From contig JAFRAO010000025.1 of assembly GCA_017405375.1 (NCBI GenBank), positions 1 through 57,103 on the forward strand: a DNA stretch of 57,103 bases, given 5' to 3'. Position 1 is the first letter of the stretch. Every line of letters begins with the position of its first letter. The notes beneath the pieces were generated by a model. The model did not search any database and was not told the origin of the DNA. It worked only from the letters and a program-made list of their open reading frames with translations. This document shows, piece after piece, positions 8,662-17,729 of this stretch. A program made the translations under genes and the position numbers. This DNA is from a bacterium. GTDB lineage: Bacteria; Cyanobacteriota; Vampirovibrionia; Gastranaerophilales; Gastranaerophilaceae.

Positions 8662-8698
8662 AAAAATTGGTTGATATATAATATATCAACCAATTTTT
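8662..8698. terminator. Bidirectional intrinsic terminator
   Basis: A perfect 17-bp stem (arms 8662-8678 and 8682-8698, loop TAA) with an A-run at the left foot and a T-run at the right. It lies between the zinc-ribbon gene (plus) and the pilin-like gene (minus), so it can serve both convergent units. Confidence 0.85.
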
Positions 8699-8719
8699 AT
8701 ATACATTATTTTTTAATAA

Positions 8720-9427
8720 TTAGTGACAAGTAGGAGCATTATCTTTTACAGTATCACATTTTAGATAGTCCATGTTATCATGGTCAACAACCCAACCTGT
8801 ACAATTTGAAGCATCGCCTGTTACACAATCAGTAACATTGCTGGTATATCCGCCACGTCCTGCAGGAGTTAGCACAGCATTGCTTTCATTTTTTAAATAG
8901 AATTGGAAAACATCCTTACCAACTTTAGTTTCACCTTTCTTTGGACCATCGACATCAACAAGGAACATGAAAGCTGTGTTATCTTTACTTGTAATAGCAA
9001 TAGATGAACCATCAGCATTAACAAATGCAGCAGCCAAACCTGTCGGATCACTCAAACTACTAGCATATGCATCCCCGGGATTAAAGGTTGTACCATATAA
9101 TGCGTAAACTGATGTATTAAAACAGTCACTGGTTATACTATAACCACAATCTTTTGTTGTTTTCATAAAATCCAGCATTCTGTTTTCTAATGTACTGGCT
9201 TTCAATTCACTATCTTTCCATTCACTGATTGGACCATATACAGCTTCAACCCTGCCTAAAGCATCTTCAAGTGTTGCATACATTTTTTTTACTCTTGCAA
9301 CTTTTTCTTTTTCACCTGTTGATTGGTTTAAGTTAGGGATAGTTAAAGCTGCAACAACACCGATAATACCCATTACAATAAGTGTTTCAGCTAATGTGAA
9401 CGCTAATAGTTTTTTAAATTTTTTCAT
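8720..9427 (-). CDS. Type IV pilin-like / pseudopilin protein
   Basis: Class III signal followed by a hydrophobic helix: a short basic leader MKKFKKLLA, then FTLAETLIVMGIIGVVAALTIP with the conserved Glu at mature position 5. A prepilin peptidase would cut before Phe. The body ends with two Cys-bearing segments (CVTGDASNC, GWVVDHDNMDYLKC). I start at the ATG at 9427 because GAGGAAA is spaced correctly for it; an ATG at 9442 would overlap that RBS. It is a tandem paralogue of the next gene, with near-identical N-terminal 60 residues and divergent bodies. Role: pilus or secretion pseudopilus subunit, or DNA-uptake pilin. Confidence 0.85.
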   Translation of the reverse strand: MKKFKKLLAFTLAETLIVMGIIGVVAALTIPNLNQSTGEKEKVARVKKMYATLEDALGRVEAVYGPISEWKDSELKASTLENRMLDFMKTTKDCGYSITSDCFNTSVYALYGTTFNPGDAYASSLSDPTGLAAAFVNADGSSIAITSKDNTAFMFLVDVDGPKKGETKVGKDVFQFYLKNESNAVLTPAGRGGYTSNVTDCVTGDASNCTGWVVDHDNMDYLKCDTVKDNAPTCH

Positions 9428-9458
9428 AATTAATTTCCTCATATTTTCTTAATATCTA

Positions 9459-10190
9459 TTATTTTTTATAAGTAGGTGATGAATCATTTAAAGAATTTTT
9501 AGTTGTATTATTAACTTTTTCATAGTCAGCATTACCATGGTCAATTACCCAAGCTGTACAATTTGAATTTGTAATACAATCATCAACACTTAATGTATAA
9601 CCAAAACCTGTATCAGTACCAACTGTAGAATAACGACCGGCAGGTGTTAGAGTATAATGATTAACAGATTTCAAGTAAAACTGAAACACATCACTACCAA
9701 GTGTTCCCGTACCTTTGTTAGGCCCATCTATATCTACAAATACTGTAAAATTTGTTCCGTCTTCAATAATTCCGACCGAACTTCCGTCTGCAGTCAAAAA
9801 AGCAGCTGAATTTGTACCGAATGCTTTATATTGCGTACTAGTAGTATTATATTTATACACCTTACCATCTTTAAAGAAAGTATTTTGAATCGCAGCATTA
9901 CTAGTTGTACTATTTACAGTCTTTAGAAAATCTACCATTCTGTCAGATAATATATTAGCATGTTTATTTTCAGTTGACCAATCTTCAAGTTGACCATAAA
10001 TTGCTGTTGTTCTGCCCAAAGCATCTTCAAGTGTTGCGTACATCTTTTTAACTCTTGCTACTCTTTCTTTTTCACCGGTTGCTTGGTTCAAGTTAGGAAT
10101 AGTCAAAGCTGCAACAACGCCGATAATACCCATTACGACAAGTGTTTCAGCTAATGTAAACGCTAAACCTTTTTTTAAAAAATCTTTCAT
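9459..10190 (-). CDS. Type IV pilin-like / pseudopilin protein
   Basis: Leader MKDFLKKGLA, then FTLAETLVVMGIIGVVAALTIP with Glu5 present. The 243-residue body carries the recurrent segments NKGTGTLGSDVFQFYLK and NCTAWVIDHGNADYEK shared with the neighbouring paralogue. The RBS AGAGGTG is well placed before the ATG. A 31-nt gap to the downstream paralogue suggests cotranscription. Divergence is concentrated after residue 65, in the surface-exposed part. Confidence 0.87.
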   Translation of the reverse strand: MKDFLKKGLAFTLAETLVVMGIIGVVAALTIPNLNQATGEKERVARVKKMYATLEDALGRTTAIYGQLEDWSTENKHANILSDRMVDFLKTVNSTTSNAAIQNTFFKDGKVYKYNTTSTQYKAFGTNSAAFLTADGSSVGIIEDGTNFTVFVDIDGPNKGTGTLGSDVFQFYLKSVNHYTLTPAGRYSTVGTDTGFGYTLSVDDCITNSNCTAWVIDHGNADYEKVNNTTKNSLNDSSPTYKK

Positions 10191-10297
10191 AAATTCACCT
10201 CTTTAACCATTTCGATAATGCATAAAACACTTACATTACCACATTCTAGATTCTATCATTATCTTAAAAAAAAAGCAAGTGAATTCTAAAAAACATT

Positions 10298-12151
10298 CTA
10301 AATAGTTGTTGCTAATGCGGGAGCAATTTGTATAAACATTCGGATTAATTCTGCATCCCACTGAGTTCCTGCGCCTGATTGTAAAATTTCACATGCTTTT
10401 TCAACACCCAAACCTTTTCTGTATGGTCTATCACTTATTAATGCATGATAAGTATCTGCAACAGCAACTATTCTTGCTTCTAAAGGTATTTCTTCACCTT
10501 TTAATTTATAAGGATATCCACTACCATCATAATGTTCATGATGATATTTAACCATTGGCGCTAAATCTTTTAGTGCTTCGTTTTTCATTAAAACTTTTTC
10601 TGCCCCGATTATTGGGTGCTGCTTCATAATTTCCCATTCTTCATCTGACAGATGTGTCGGCTTCTTTAATACTGATTCAGGAATACCTATTTTCCCTACA
10701 TCGTGTAATAATGCACCTAATCTGATTCTTTGAACTTCGTGCTCCGGTAAATTTAGAGCACGAGCAAGAGCTTCCGAATATTTTGATACAGATGTAGAAT
10801 GACCTTTTGTGTATGGGTCTTTCGCATCAATAGCACTAGCTAAAGATGACGCTAATTCTTCTAAATGATGCTGCGAAGAAATATCTTCATTTGCGAACTT
10901 ACTTACAAGTTCTTCTTCAAAATTTACACCAAGTTGTGAATGTCGTTTTGTTAATACTTCTGCAAATGAATGCAAAGCCAAATCGTCCCAGAAATTAAAA
11001 TCTGATGCACTAATAATCGCACTCATTCCATCTTTATAACCCTTTGATTGAGATATATACATAGCTTGTTCTGCAGATACCAATAATTTTTCTTGTTCCT
11101 TTGCACATTGCGGATAATTTGCAATACCAACAGATACTTTTATCGGACCAACATCATCGACAAAGCAGCAAGATAAACTGTATGTTAAATATTCAGCTAA
11201 GTATTTTGCCTCATTTGTGTCCGTATTTGGTAAAATAATCGCTATTTCATCACCACCATATCTTCCGGCAGTATCGCCGGAACGAATATTTTGCTTAACT
11301 TTTTCTGCTACAAGTTTTATTATTTCATCACCTTTCGCATGACCTAATTCACGATTGATTTTTGATATGTTATTTATATCCATCATAACCACGGAAAGTG
11401 TCGAAGATTTTTTCTCCGCTTTTTCTAATTCGTGAGATAAAATTTCCTGAAAACCCCTATGATTACTCAACGAGGTTAAGCTGTCCGTATTTGCATGAGC
11501 ATTTGTTTGTTCAATTAAATTTGCATTATGCATAAACAAAGCATAGTGATTAACAATTAAGGAATATAAATCTGTATGTTCTTCTACATTGTTATCGCCA
11601 ATAATCATTACTCCAAGGCAATTTGTAACAGATATTAACGGTATTATGGCAACAGTAGAATACTGTAAATAGGATAATTTTAAAAAGTCTGAATCACGTT
11701 TTATCAGAATTTCCTGTTTGTTAAACGCTTCTACAATAGGATTAGTTTCATCCGATAAAAAAATTCTTGTAGAATACGTTCCGCCAATTTTGTCTATGAG
11801 TTTTATATTTATGCACTTTGATTTTTCCTGATATAACCCGACTGCCGTAAATTGTGCACCTAATTTTCTGGTTAATATTGCATTCAAAGAAGAATAAAAA
11901 TCAGTCGGATTTGTTTTGCCTTTTAACGAAGTGTTTAATTCTGAAATTATTTCTCTGTAATCCATTGTGCGGAGCATCGAACTGTTATCCGAATTATTAT
12001 ACCCGCAATATAATCTGTTCATTGTAGGACGAGTCGTATTACTAATCTGCGGTCTTGGAGTGAATCCTGAACCTGCAATAGGATTAGTAGCCATACTTTT
12101 GTTATATAATATTTCTTTTTCTTGCTTTAATAGCGCTTCTTTGTTAATCAA
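10298..12151 (-). CDS. GAF-GGDEF-HD-GYP cyclic-di-GMP regulator
   Basis: A 617-residue cytosolic protein. A GAF-like sensor region (about 75-205) leads into a GGDEF domain with DSLTSLSNHRGFQ and RYGGDEIAIILP; the signature is GGDEI rather than GGDEF, and an RxxD inhibitory site (RSGD) lies five residues upstream. An HD-GYP domain follows with LLHDVGKIGIP, HHEHYDGSGYP and a DTYHAL...RPYR segment. It may both make and degrade c-di-GMP, or only degrade it. The nearby flagellin and pilin genes fit c-di-GMP control of surface structures, which is inference. Confidence 0.9.
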   Translation of the reverse strand: MINKEALLKQEKEILYNKSMATNPIAGSGFTPRPQISNTTRPTMNRLYCGYNNSDNSSMLRTMDYREIISELNTSLKGKTNPTDFYSSLNAILTRKLGAQFTAVGLYQEKSKCINIKLIDKIGGTYSTRIFLSDETNPIVEAFNKQEILIKRDSDFLKLSYLQYSTVAIIPLISVTNCLGVMIIGDNNVEEHTDLYSLIVNHYALFMHNANLIEQTNAHANTDSLTSLSNHRGFQEILSHELEKAEKKSSTLSVVMMDINNISKINRELGHAKGDEIIKLVAEKVKQNIRSGDTAGRYGGDEIAIILPNTDTNEAKYLAEYLTYSLSCCFVDDVGPIKVSVGIANYPQCAKEQEKLLVSAEQAMYISQSKGYKDGMSAIISASDFNFWDDLALHSFAEVLTKRHSQLGVNFEEELVSKFANEDISSQHHLEELASSLASAIDAKDPYTKGHSTSVSKYSEALARALNLPEHEVQRIRLGALLHDVGKIGIPESVLKKPTHLSDEEWEIMKQHPIIGAEKVLMKNEALKDLAPMVKYHHEHYDGSGYPYKLKGEEIPLEARIVAVADTYHALISDRPYRKGLGVEKACEILQSGAGTQWDAELIRMFIQIAPALATTI

Positions 12152-12370
12152 TTCTAACCTTCGAATTTTTACACCACAATGCTATAAAACATGTGAATCA
12201 AAAAAATTGCCTAATTATTAATTTTGCACAACCATTTACAAACCAATTATAATCAGAATAGTAAGTTTTTGCAACAAAATGTTACATTAATTTACAAAAC
12301 GTAATGAAAAATTTACGCCAATTACTTTATTTTGTGATAATATCTTTATCGGAGGAATAAAGCGATTTCT

Positions 12371-12949
12371 ATGAAAAAAATATTAAACTTTTTTATGCAC
12401 ATTTTTAATGTTGATTGTTCAAAAGTTATTTCTAATGAAAAAATTGATTACGAAAAAGTGAAAACAGCAAGTAATATTATCACAGAATTACAAAATGATA
12501 TGAAGTCATATACAGATAAAGGTTCAGGTCCCTTTGTTGCTGCTATATACAATGACAAAAATGAATTAGTTGTGAAAGTTGCTAATTCAGTTGTAAATGA
12601 ACATTGTTCAAATAATCATGCTGAAATGAATGCAATAAAAGCTGCCGAATCAAAACTCGGCACTTTTGATTTAGCCCCTTACAATTTAAAATTGTATGTA
12701 ACTGCAGAACCTTGTATGATGTGCATTGGCGGTATTATGTGGTCAGGGATAAAAGAAGTTTATTATGGTGTTCCTTCAAAATCAGTTGAAAAAATTACAG
12801 GATTTGACGAAGGCTTTAAACCAAACTGGTTTGAAGAATTCAAAAAAAGAGGGATTACCGTTTACGGAAATATTGCAACAGATATTGGTGAAGAGGAATT
12901 ACGCAAATACGTAAATGAAGGGAAAAATATTTATACTCCTTCTCGCTAA
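12371..12949 (+). CDS. Nucleoside/guanine deaminase-family protein
   Basis: Zinc-dependent cytidine-deaminase-fold protein. The first ligand and catalytic Glu are in HAEMNAIKAA (about 80-89), and the other two ligands are in PCMMC (about 115-119). The C-terminal part (YYGVPSKSVEKITGFDEGF) resembles guanine deaminase and tRNA-adenosine deaminase relatives. An N-terminal extension of about 45 residues precedes the domain. GGAGGA lies 14 nt before the ATG, a long spacing. The exact base deaminated cannot be decided here. Confidence 0.8.
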   Translation: MKKILNFFMHIFNVDCSKVISNEKIDYEKVKTASNIITELQNDMKSYTDKGSGPFVAAIYNDKNELVVKVANSVVNEHCSNNHAEMNAIKAAESKLGTFDLAPYNLKLYVTAEPCMMCIGGIMWSGIKEVYYGVPSKSVEKITGFDEGFKPNWFEEFKKRGITVYGNIATDIGEEELRKYVNEGKNIYTPSR

Positions 12950-12951
12950 TT

Positions 12952-13122
12952 TTATATTTTAAATGTTGTGCAACAAATAGATTTTTTGGTTCCTTCTTTC
13001 TCTATTTCATCTTCAAGGTGTTGCACTTGCTTCTTGAATGCTGGGTTGGATTGTTTATTAAATTTTGTAACGATTTTTTGGATTTTTGAAATTCGATGGT
13101 CTAAAATGTTTTTATATATCAT
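12952..13122 (-). CDS. Small lysine-rich protein (56 aa), tentative
   Basis: A minus-strand ORF of 56 codons, starting MIYKNILDHRISKIQKIV and rich in Lys, Glu and Gln, with two adjacent Cys near the end (SICCTTFKI). It fills most of the gap after the deaminase gene, converging with it. The composition looks like coding sequence and like a helical peptide, but no ribosome binding site is visible upstream. No family is recognised. Confidence 0.35.
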   Translation of the reverse strand: MIYKNILDHRISKIQKIVTKFNKQSNPAFKKQVQHLEDEIEKEGTKKSICCTTFKI

Positions 13123-13155
13123 GTGTATTACTAACTAAAGAAAGATGAGGTGCTT

Positions 13156-13395
13156 ATGATTAAAATGTATCCAGAAATACCATCACCGGGAGTAGGTCCG
13201 GCTTCTATTAACAATAAAAACATAAGTGCAAAAACTACCGAAGGGCCCCAAAAAGAAGACCCAAAAAATATTAATGTTTTTGATAATCCTCCAAAAATAG
13301 ATTTATCTAATCCTGATGATGTAGGCAACTTTTTACTCGAAACTATGAAAAAATGCCAAGAAGAAAAAGAACGGGCACTTGATAATAAAGGTTAA
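13156..13395 (+). CDS. Small proline-rich hypothetical protein
   Basis: About 79 residues. The first half (PEIPSPGVGPAS...) is proline-rich and probably disordered; the second half (DDVGNFLLETMKKCQEEKERAL) is likely helical. I chose the ATG at 13156 because GATGAGG lies 5 nt upstream; a GTG at 13150 would sit inside that RBS. No family is recognised. A 16-bp hairpin follows. Confidence 0.5.
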   Translation: MIKMYPEIPSPGVGPASINNKNISAKTTEGPQKEDPKNINVFDNPPKIDLSNPDDVGNFLLETMKKCQEEKERALDNKG

Positions 13396-13475
13396 AAAAA
13401 GAAGGCAAAATACAATAATTTATTCAAATGATAATTTTAATTTCTTTAAAATAAAATTGAACTAACAAGAGTTAT

Positions 13476-13512
13476 ATATCAGTCTATATATTTTTCATAT
13501 ATAGACTGATAT
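13476..13512. terminator. Hairpin / probable terminator
   Basis: A perfect 16-bp stem (13476-13491 and 13497-13512, loop TTTTC). It stands between two small plus-strand genes. A T-rich stretch (13521-13532) begins some 8 nt after the stem, so termination is probable but not canonical. Confidence 0.6.
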
Positions 13513-13600
13513 GTTTCCTATAATTTTTTTTTTAACAGAGATTGAAAAATTTAAAAAAAAATATTAAAATAAATATAGATATTTGTTTGGAGAGTATATT

Positions 13601-13813
13601 ATGTCTGAAAATCAATTTGACGGTTTTTTAAATAAAAATAAAGATAATTTGGAGTATCTTAACAAAAATGATAGACGTATGCGATTTAATAATGCGCCTG
13701 ACCCTATATATTTTGTGTTCAATACTATCGAAGACAGACCAATTAAAGTTTTATTTACTGAATTTGTAAAAGATATCTTTAAAAGTATATTAAAAATATT
13801 TAAGAAAAAATAA
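13601..13813 (+). CDS. Small hypothetical protein with basic C-terminus
   Basis: 70 residues from the ATG at 13601, with GGAGAG 6-8 nt upstream; an in-frame TTG at 13583 lacks an RBS. The N-terminal half is polar and Asn/Lys-rich. The C-terminal 25 residues (FTEFVKDIFKSILKIFKKK) could form a strongly amphipathic basic helix, suggesting membrane-surface or nucleic-acid contact. Unknown family. Confidence 0.5.
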   Translation: MSENQFDGFLNKNKDNLEYLNKNDRRMRFNNAPDPIYFVFNTIEDRPIKVLFTEFVKDIFKSILKIFKKK

Positions 13814-13826
13814 TAATTTTAATTTA

Positions 13827-14411
13827 TTACTTTAAATATACATCCCCTTGTCGATATATCTTTAAGCCTGTCGGTAAAACACCTGCAACAGTTGATGCAT
13901 GCCCTTGTGCTTTTTCTCCGTAATCTTTTATAACCAAATCCACTTTATCACCAATATAATTCAAAGCTTCTTCATATGTTAAGGCAGGAGGTTCGTTTGA
14001 AATATTTGCGCTTGTTGTTGCAAGTACATGCCCGTCTATTAATTCACAAATAGAAGAAAAAACTTCATTTTTAGGTACTCTTATACCGACTGTTTCAAGT
14101 CCGCTTGTTATATAATCGGGTGTATTAACAGATTTGTTTACAACCAGTGTTAATGCTCCGGGAAAATATTTTTTTATAATCTCTTTTGCCATTATCGTTT
14201 GCGGTTTTACATATTCTTTAAGATTTTCATAGCTATTTGACATTAGTATTAAAGGTTTTTTAGAATCTCTGTTTTTTATTTCATATATCTTTTCAACAGC
14301 CTTTTTAGATGTCGGTAAACATCCTAAACCCCATACTGTATCTGTAACAAAAGCTATTACTCCATCATTTTCAAGTATTTCTTTTATATTTTTTTCTTCA
14401 AAATCTATCAT
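13827..14411 (-). CDS. tsaC: L-threonylcarbamoyladenylate synthase (Sua5/YrdC)
   Basis: Makes threonylcarbamoyl-AMP from Thr, bicarbonate and ATP for the t6A modification of ANN-decoding tRNAs. The 194 residues are the short TsaC length without the Sua5 C-terminal domain. Family segments seen are IAFVTDTVWGLGCLPTS (about 19-35), KNRDSKKPLILM (46-57), FPGALTLVV (about 85-93) and TTSANISNEP (about 131-140). Its ATG overlaps the murJ stop by 4 nt. The partner TsaD is at 32381. Confidence 0.92.
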   Translation of the reverse strand: MIDFEEKNIKEILENDGVIAFVTDTVWGLGCLPTSKKAVEKIYEIKNRDSKKPLILMSNSYENLKEYVKPQTIMAKEIIKKYFPGALTLVVNKSVNTPDYITSGLETVGIRVPKNEVFSSICELIDGHVLATTSANISNEPPALTYEEALNYIGDKVDLVIKDYGEKAQGHASTVAGVLPTGLKIYRQGDVYLK

Positions 14412-16021
14412 CTTTTTATTTTTTCCATTACTCTTTTTGCCAATTCTCCGGCATATTCCATTTTAAATAATAAATTTAATCCGCCATATAATACTATGCA
14501 AATTAATCCGATAAAACATATCTTTATTAATTCATAAGTATATTTTGGCATTACTTTTATAATATTCATAAATTTTAAATCTGCAAATTGAATTATAAAA
14601 TAACAAACAACAAATGTAATTACACCTGCAATTACCATTTTTAAAAGATTTATAAATAGTTCTTTATAATTAAGTTTAATTTTTTTGCTTATCAATATTC
14701 CAAGCATAACAGCATTAAATAATGTTACCAAAGAAGTAGATAAAGTAATACCACCAATACCTAAAGCTAATTTTTTAACTAATATGTAATTAAACAAAAC
14801 TTTTAAAACTATAGATGAAAAGGCGATATAAAAAGGCGTTGCAGAGTCATTAAATGAATAATACACTCTGGTTATTGAATCTCTAAAAACGTAAGGTAAT
14901 ATTGAAAAAGATAAAAACCATAATGCTTGAGTTACCATAAATGTTGCATTATCGTTAAATGCACCTCTTTCAAATACTATTTTTACACCATCATATCCTA
15001 AAAGAAGAATTCCTATAATAATTGGTATTGCTGCGAAAAATAAAACCCCAACACCTTTGTTAAAATATGTTCTAATTCCGTCAAAATCTTTTTCTCCAAC
15101 CAATCTTGAAAATAGAGGAAATAATGGAACTAAAAATGCCGTAACTAAAATTCCGACAGGGAATTGAAAAACTCTATTTGCAAATCCAATCGCAGTCCAA
15201 GCACCTTCTTCTAAGCAAGAAGAAAAGAACATATCTATATAAATGTGTATTTGTCCGATTGTAGAACTTAATACCGCAGGAAATAGTAATTCCAAAATAT
15301 TATTGAAATTTGTATTATTAAACACTTCTAAATTTGGTCTTATTTTGTACCCTATTTGTCTTACTCTTGGCATTTGAAGTAATAATTGACATAATGCACC
15401 GACTACAGTTGCCGTTGCAAGCACTATACCTGTATCATCGCCTTTGGTAATAAGCAAAGCCCCGATAATAACAACACTTACAACAATTGGAGATAAACTG
15501 GGTAAAATAAATTCTTTATATGTAACTAAAATTCCGTAATATATCCCAATTAATCCGCCAATAACGAGTGTCGGACACATTATTTTTAAATGTATTGTTG
15601 CAAGATTTACTAATTCTGCACTTCCGTCAGAAATAATCAAAGACATTATCGGATGTGCAAAAAAGAAAAATATTATCGTCAATAAAGTAAAAAATATAAA
15701 ACTTACGGTTAAAAACGTATTAAAAAGTTTTTCGGCAACTTCAGGAGGTTTTTCGTCTAAGTGCGGCACTATTTTTGTAAATACAGCAACCGTTGCACTA
15801 TGAAAAGGTCCGCCCATTCCACCCAAAAGAGTTACCGCAAGTGCAGGAAATTGATATGCATAAAAATACGCATCGGATACTGTTGATGCACCATAGTAGT
15901 TTGCAACAATTACATCTCTTAAAAATCCGACTAATTTACTAATAACAGTAACTACTGCTATTAGCCACGCTGCTTTTAATATGGTTGCACTTTTATTATT
16001 AGAATCCGAACTTGTCTGCAT
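14408..16021 (-). CDS. murJ: Lipid II flippase MurJ
   Basis: MOP-superfamily integral membrane protein that flips lipid II for peptidoglycan synthesis. Its 537 residues and about 14 hydrophobic spans agree with the family. Conserved pieces are SKLVGFLRDVIVANYYGAS (about 24-42), FHSATVAVF and YSFNDSATPF. A polar, Asn/Ser-rich N-terminal stub precedes span 1. The start overlaps the SpoIID-like gene by 23 nt. Wall-biogenesis genes on both sides support the assignment. Confidence 0.92.
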   Translation of the reverse strand: MQTSSDSNNKSATILKAAWLIAVVTVISKLVGFLRDVIVANYYGASTVSDAYFYAYQFPALAVTLLGGMGGPFHSATVAVFTKIVPHLDEKPPEVAEKLFNTFLTVSFIFFTLLTIIFFFFAHPIMSLIISDGSAELVNLATIHLKIMCPTLVIGGLIGIYYGILVTYKEFILPSLSPIVVSVVIIGALLITKGDDTGIVLATATVVGALCQLLLQMPRVRQIGYKIRPNLEVFNNTNFNNILELLFPAVLSSTIGQIHIYIDMFFSSCLEEGAWTAIGFANRVFQFPVGILVTAFLVPLFPLFSRLVGEKDFDGIRTYFNKGVGVLFFAAIPIIIGILLLGYDGVKIVFERGAFNDNATFMVTQALWFLSFSILPYVFRDSITRVYYSFNDSATPFYIAFSSIVLKVLFNYILVKKLALGIGGITLSTSLVTLFNAVMLGILISKKIKLNYKELFINLLKMVIAGVITFVVCYFIIQFADLKFMNIIKVMPKYTYELIKICFIGLICIVLYGGLNLLFKMEYAGELAKRVMEKIKR

Positions 16022-17729
16022 AAGGATTTACTGCCTCTATATATAATCTTGCTGCTTTCATATTGCTTTCATCAAGAGGATAGCAATATGTAACTGTATT
16101 TTCACCTTTTTTAATTTCCTTTGATATATCAATTACCAAATGTGTTTTTGGAAAAATACTCTGTTCTAAAGGTATTTGTACTTCTTTGTTGTTTATTATT
16201 AAATTGATTTTTGAAAGATTGTATCTGTTATCAACTATTAAATTTGCATTTTTATAATCAAGATAAAATTTTTGTGTTTGTTTTTGTTGCGAAGGGTGTG
16301 CAGAAATTATTATCGGCATTGTTCCTAAAGTAATATCTGTATAATAGTGTTTTAAAATTTTATCATACGACATTTTTAATTCTTTTCCCATGAAGCCTGC
16401 ACCATATTGGCTCATTCCGACTCCATGACCAAATCCTCCGCCATTTGCAATAATATTTACAATATTACCCTTTTCATCTTTTACAAAATCAAAAACTACA
16501 TTTGCACTCGGAAGCGAAATGTTATCTTTTTGGAATAATCTTCTTATTACAAGTTCTTTTTGTGCTGTAAAAATACCTTTATCTGTTGTTATTTCTACAA
16601 TCATTAATTTTCCGGAATCGCCTCGTCTTATTGGTTTTATATCTAGTAATTTTCCAAAATTTTCTGCTTTTTCCAATTTTGGATTTACAAAACCTGTTTT
16701 TGATTGTTCAACCAATGTTCTTGCTAAAACCTGATTTAATTCTTCATTTGACCATTCTTTCTTCCAACGGTAATATGGAGAACGAATATCATAAGAGTCC
16801 GGTTTAGTCATATAAAAATTTCTTACATCTTCTTCTGTTTTTAACGGTTGTTGTGTTAGCATATCTGCTTTTGCCATTAAATATGGCTTCCTGTTTGCGG
16901 GAAATTTTTTACTATCCGGTTCTGAAAAAGCATTCTCATAACTTTCTGTATATCCGCCGGCTGTTGAACTATACTGTGCAAGAATTAATTTCCAATTATG
17001 AATTGCAACAATACCGTCTGTTTCTTTTACCGCTCTATTGGAAATTTCTGTTTCTGTATTTGCACCGTAATAAACTTGGCTTGCAACAGAATCAACTACA
17101 TCATATTCATTCGTTTTTTTATCTCTTGAACACAAAACATAATTTCTCGCAGCAATTGTTTGTGCCTTTAATGCTTCTAATCCAAACCTTATTGGCATTT
17201 CATTCGGAACAACACCTTTTAAATATTCTTGAACATCTAAAACATTTATAACAAAAAATAAATCGTTCGTTTTTGGTTTTTTTATTATTTCCAGAGAATC
17301 TTTATATAACGCCTGTTTACCACTTCTTTTTAAATCTTTAATCCCCAAAAGTCCGCCTGGAGATTTTAAAACAAAATCCGAATTTAATGTTATTGTTTCT
17401 TTTTGCTTTTGAATTAAATTGTTTGTTTCTTTATCTTTTTCTACGTATATTTGATATGTATTATCTTTTATTTTTATATTAATCGGTGTATCTATTGGAA
17501 TGGTTGTTAATAACTCATTTGTCTTTTTATCTATAATTTGAACATCTGATGTTCCAAAAACAGTTATTTCATTATAATTATATTTTTGGAAATTTTGATT
17601 ACCTATAGCTACTCTGACATTCTGTTGAGCTTTTTGTATTTCATCATTTGCAAATATTTGCGAATTTGTAAAAATAAGTATTGAAAATACTATTATCAGA
17701 ATTATATGTTTTATTTTTTTAATTCCCAA
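15999..17729 (-). CDS. SpoIID/LytB-domain secreted protein
   Basis: 576 residues with an N-terminal hydrophobic signal segment (IKHIILIIVFSILIFTNSQIFA). The SpoIID domain shows EYLKGVVPNEMP...EALKAQTIAARNYVL (about 166-200), VYYGANTET and GHGVGMSQYGA (about 432-442). In sporulators SpoIID is a lytic transglycosylase; in non-sporulating lineages this domain marks wall-hydrolase or amidase-enhancer proteins, including heterocyst and septal wall factors of Cyanobacteria. Here it probably acts on peptidoglycan in the periplasm. A C-terminal beta-rich region of about 100 residues is unassigned. It overlaps cysS by 19 nt. Confidence 0.85.
   Translation of the reverse strand: MGIKKIKHIILIIVFSILIFTNSQIFANDEIQKAQQNVRVAIGNQNFQKYNYNEITVFGTSDVQIIDKKTNELLTTIPIDTPINIKIKDNTYQIYVEKDKETNNLIQKQKETITLNSDFVLKSPGGLLGIKDLKRSGKQALYKDSLEIIKKPKTNDLFFVINVLDVQEYLKGVVPNEMPIRFGLEALKAQTIAARNYVLCSRDKKTNEYDVVDSVASQVYYGANTETEISNRAVKETDGIVAIHNWKLILAQYSSTAGGYTESYENAFSEPDSKKFPANRKPYLMAKADMLTQQPLKTEEDVRNFYMTKPDSYDIRSPYYRWKKEWSNEELNQVLARTLVEQSKTGFVNPKLEKAENFGKLLDIKPIRRGDSGKLMIVEITTDKGIFTAQKELVIRRLFQKDNISLPSANVVFDFVKDEKGNIVNIIANGGGFGHGVGMSQYGAGFMGKELKMSYDKILKHYYTDITLGTMPIIISAHPSQQKQTQKFYLDYKNANLIVDNRYNLSKINLIINNKEVQIPLEQSIFPKTHLVIDISKEIKKGENTVTYCYPLDESNMKAARLYIEAVNPYADKFGF

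Noticed and set aside
16853..17251. Plus-strand ORF of 132 codons
   Set aside because: It lies wholly inside the SpoIID-like gene on the other strand; its Leu/Tyr-rich composition is that of a shadow frame and there is no RBS.
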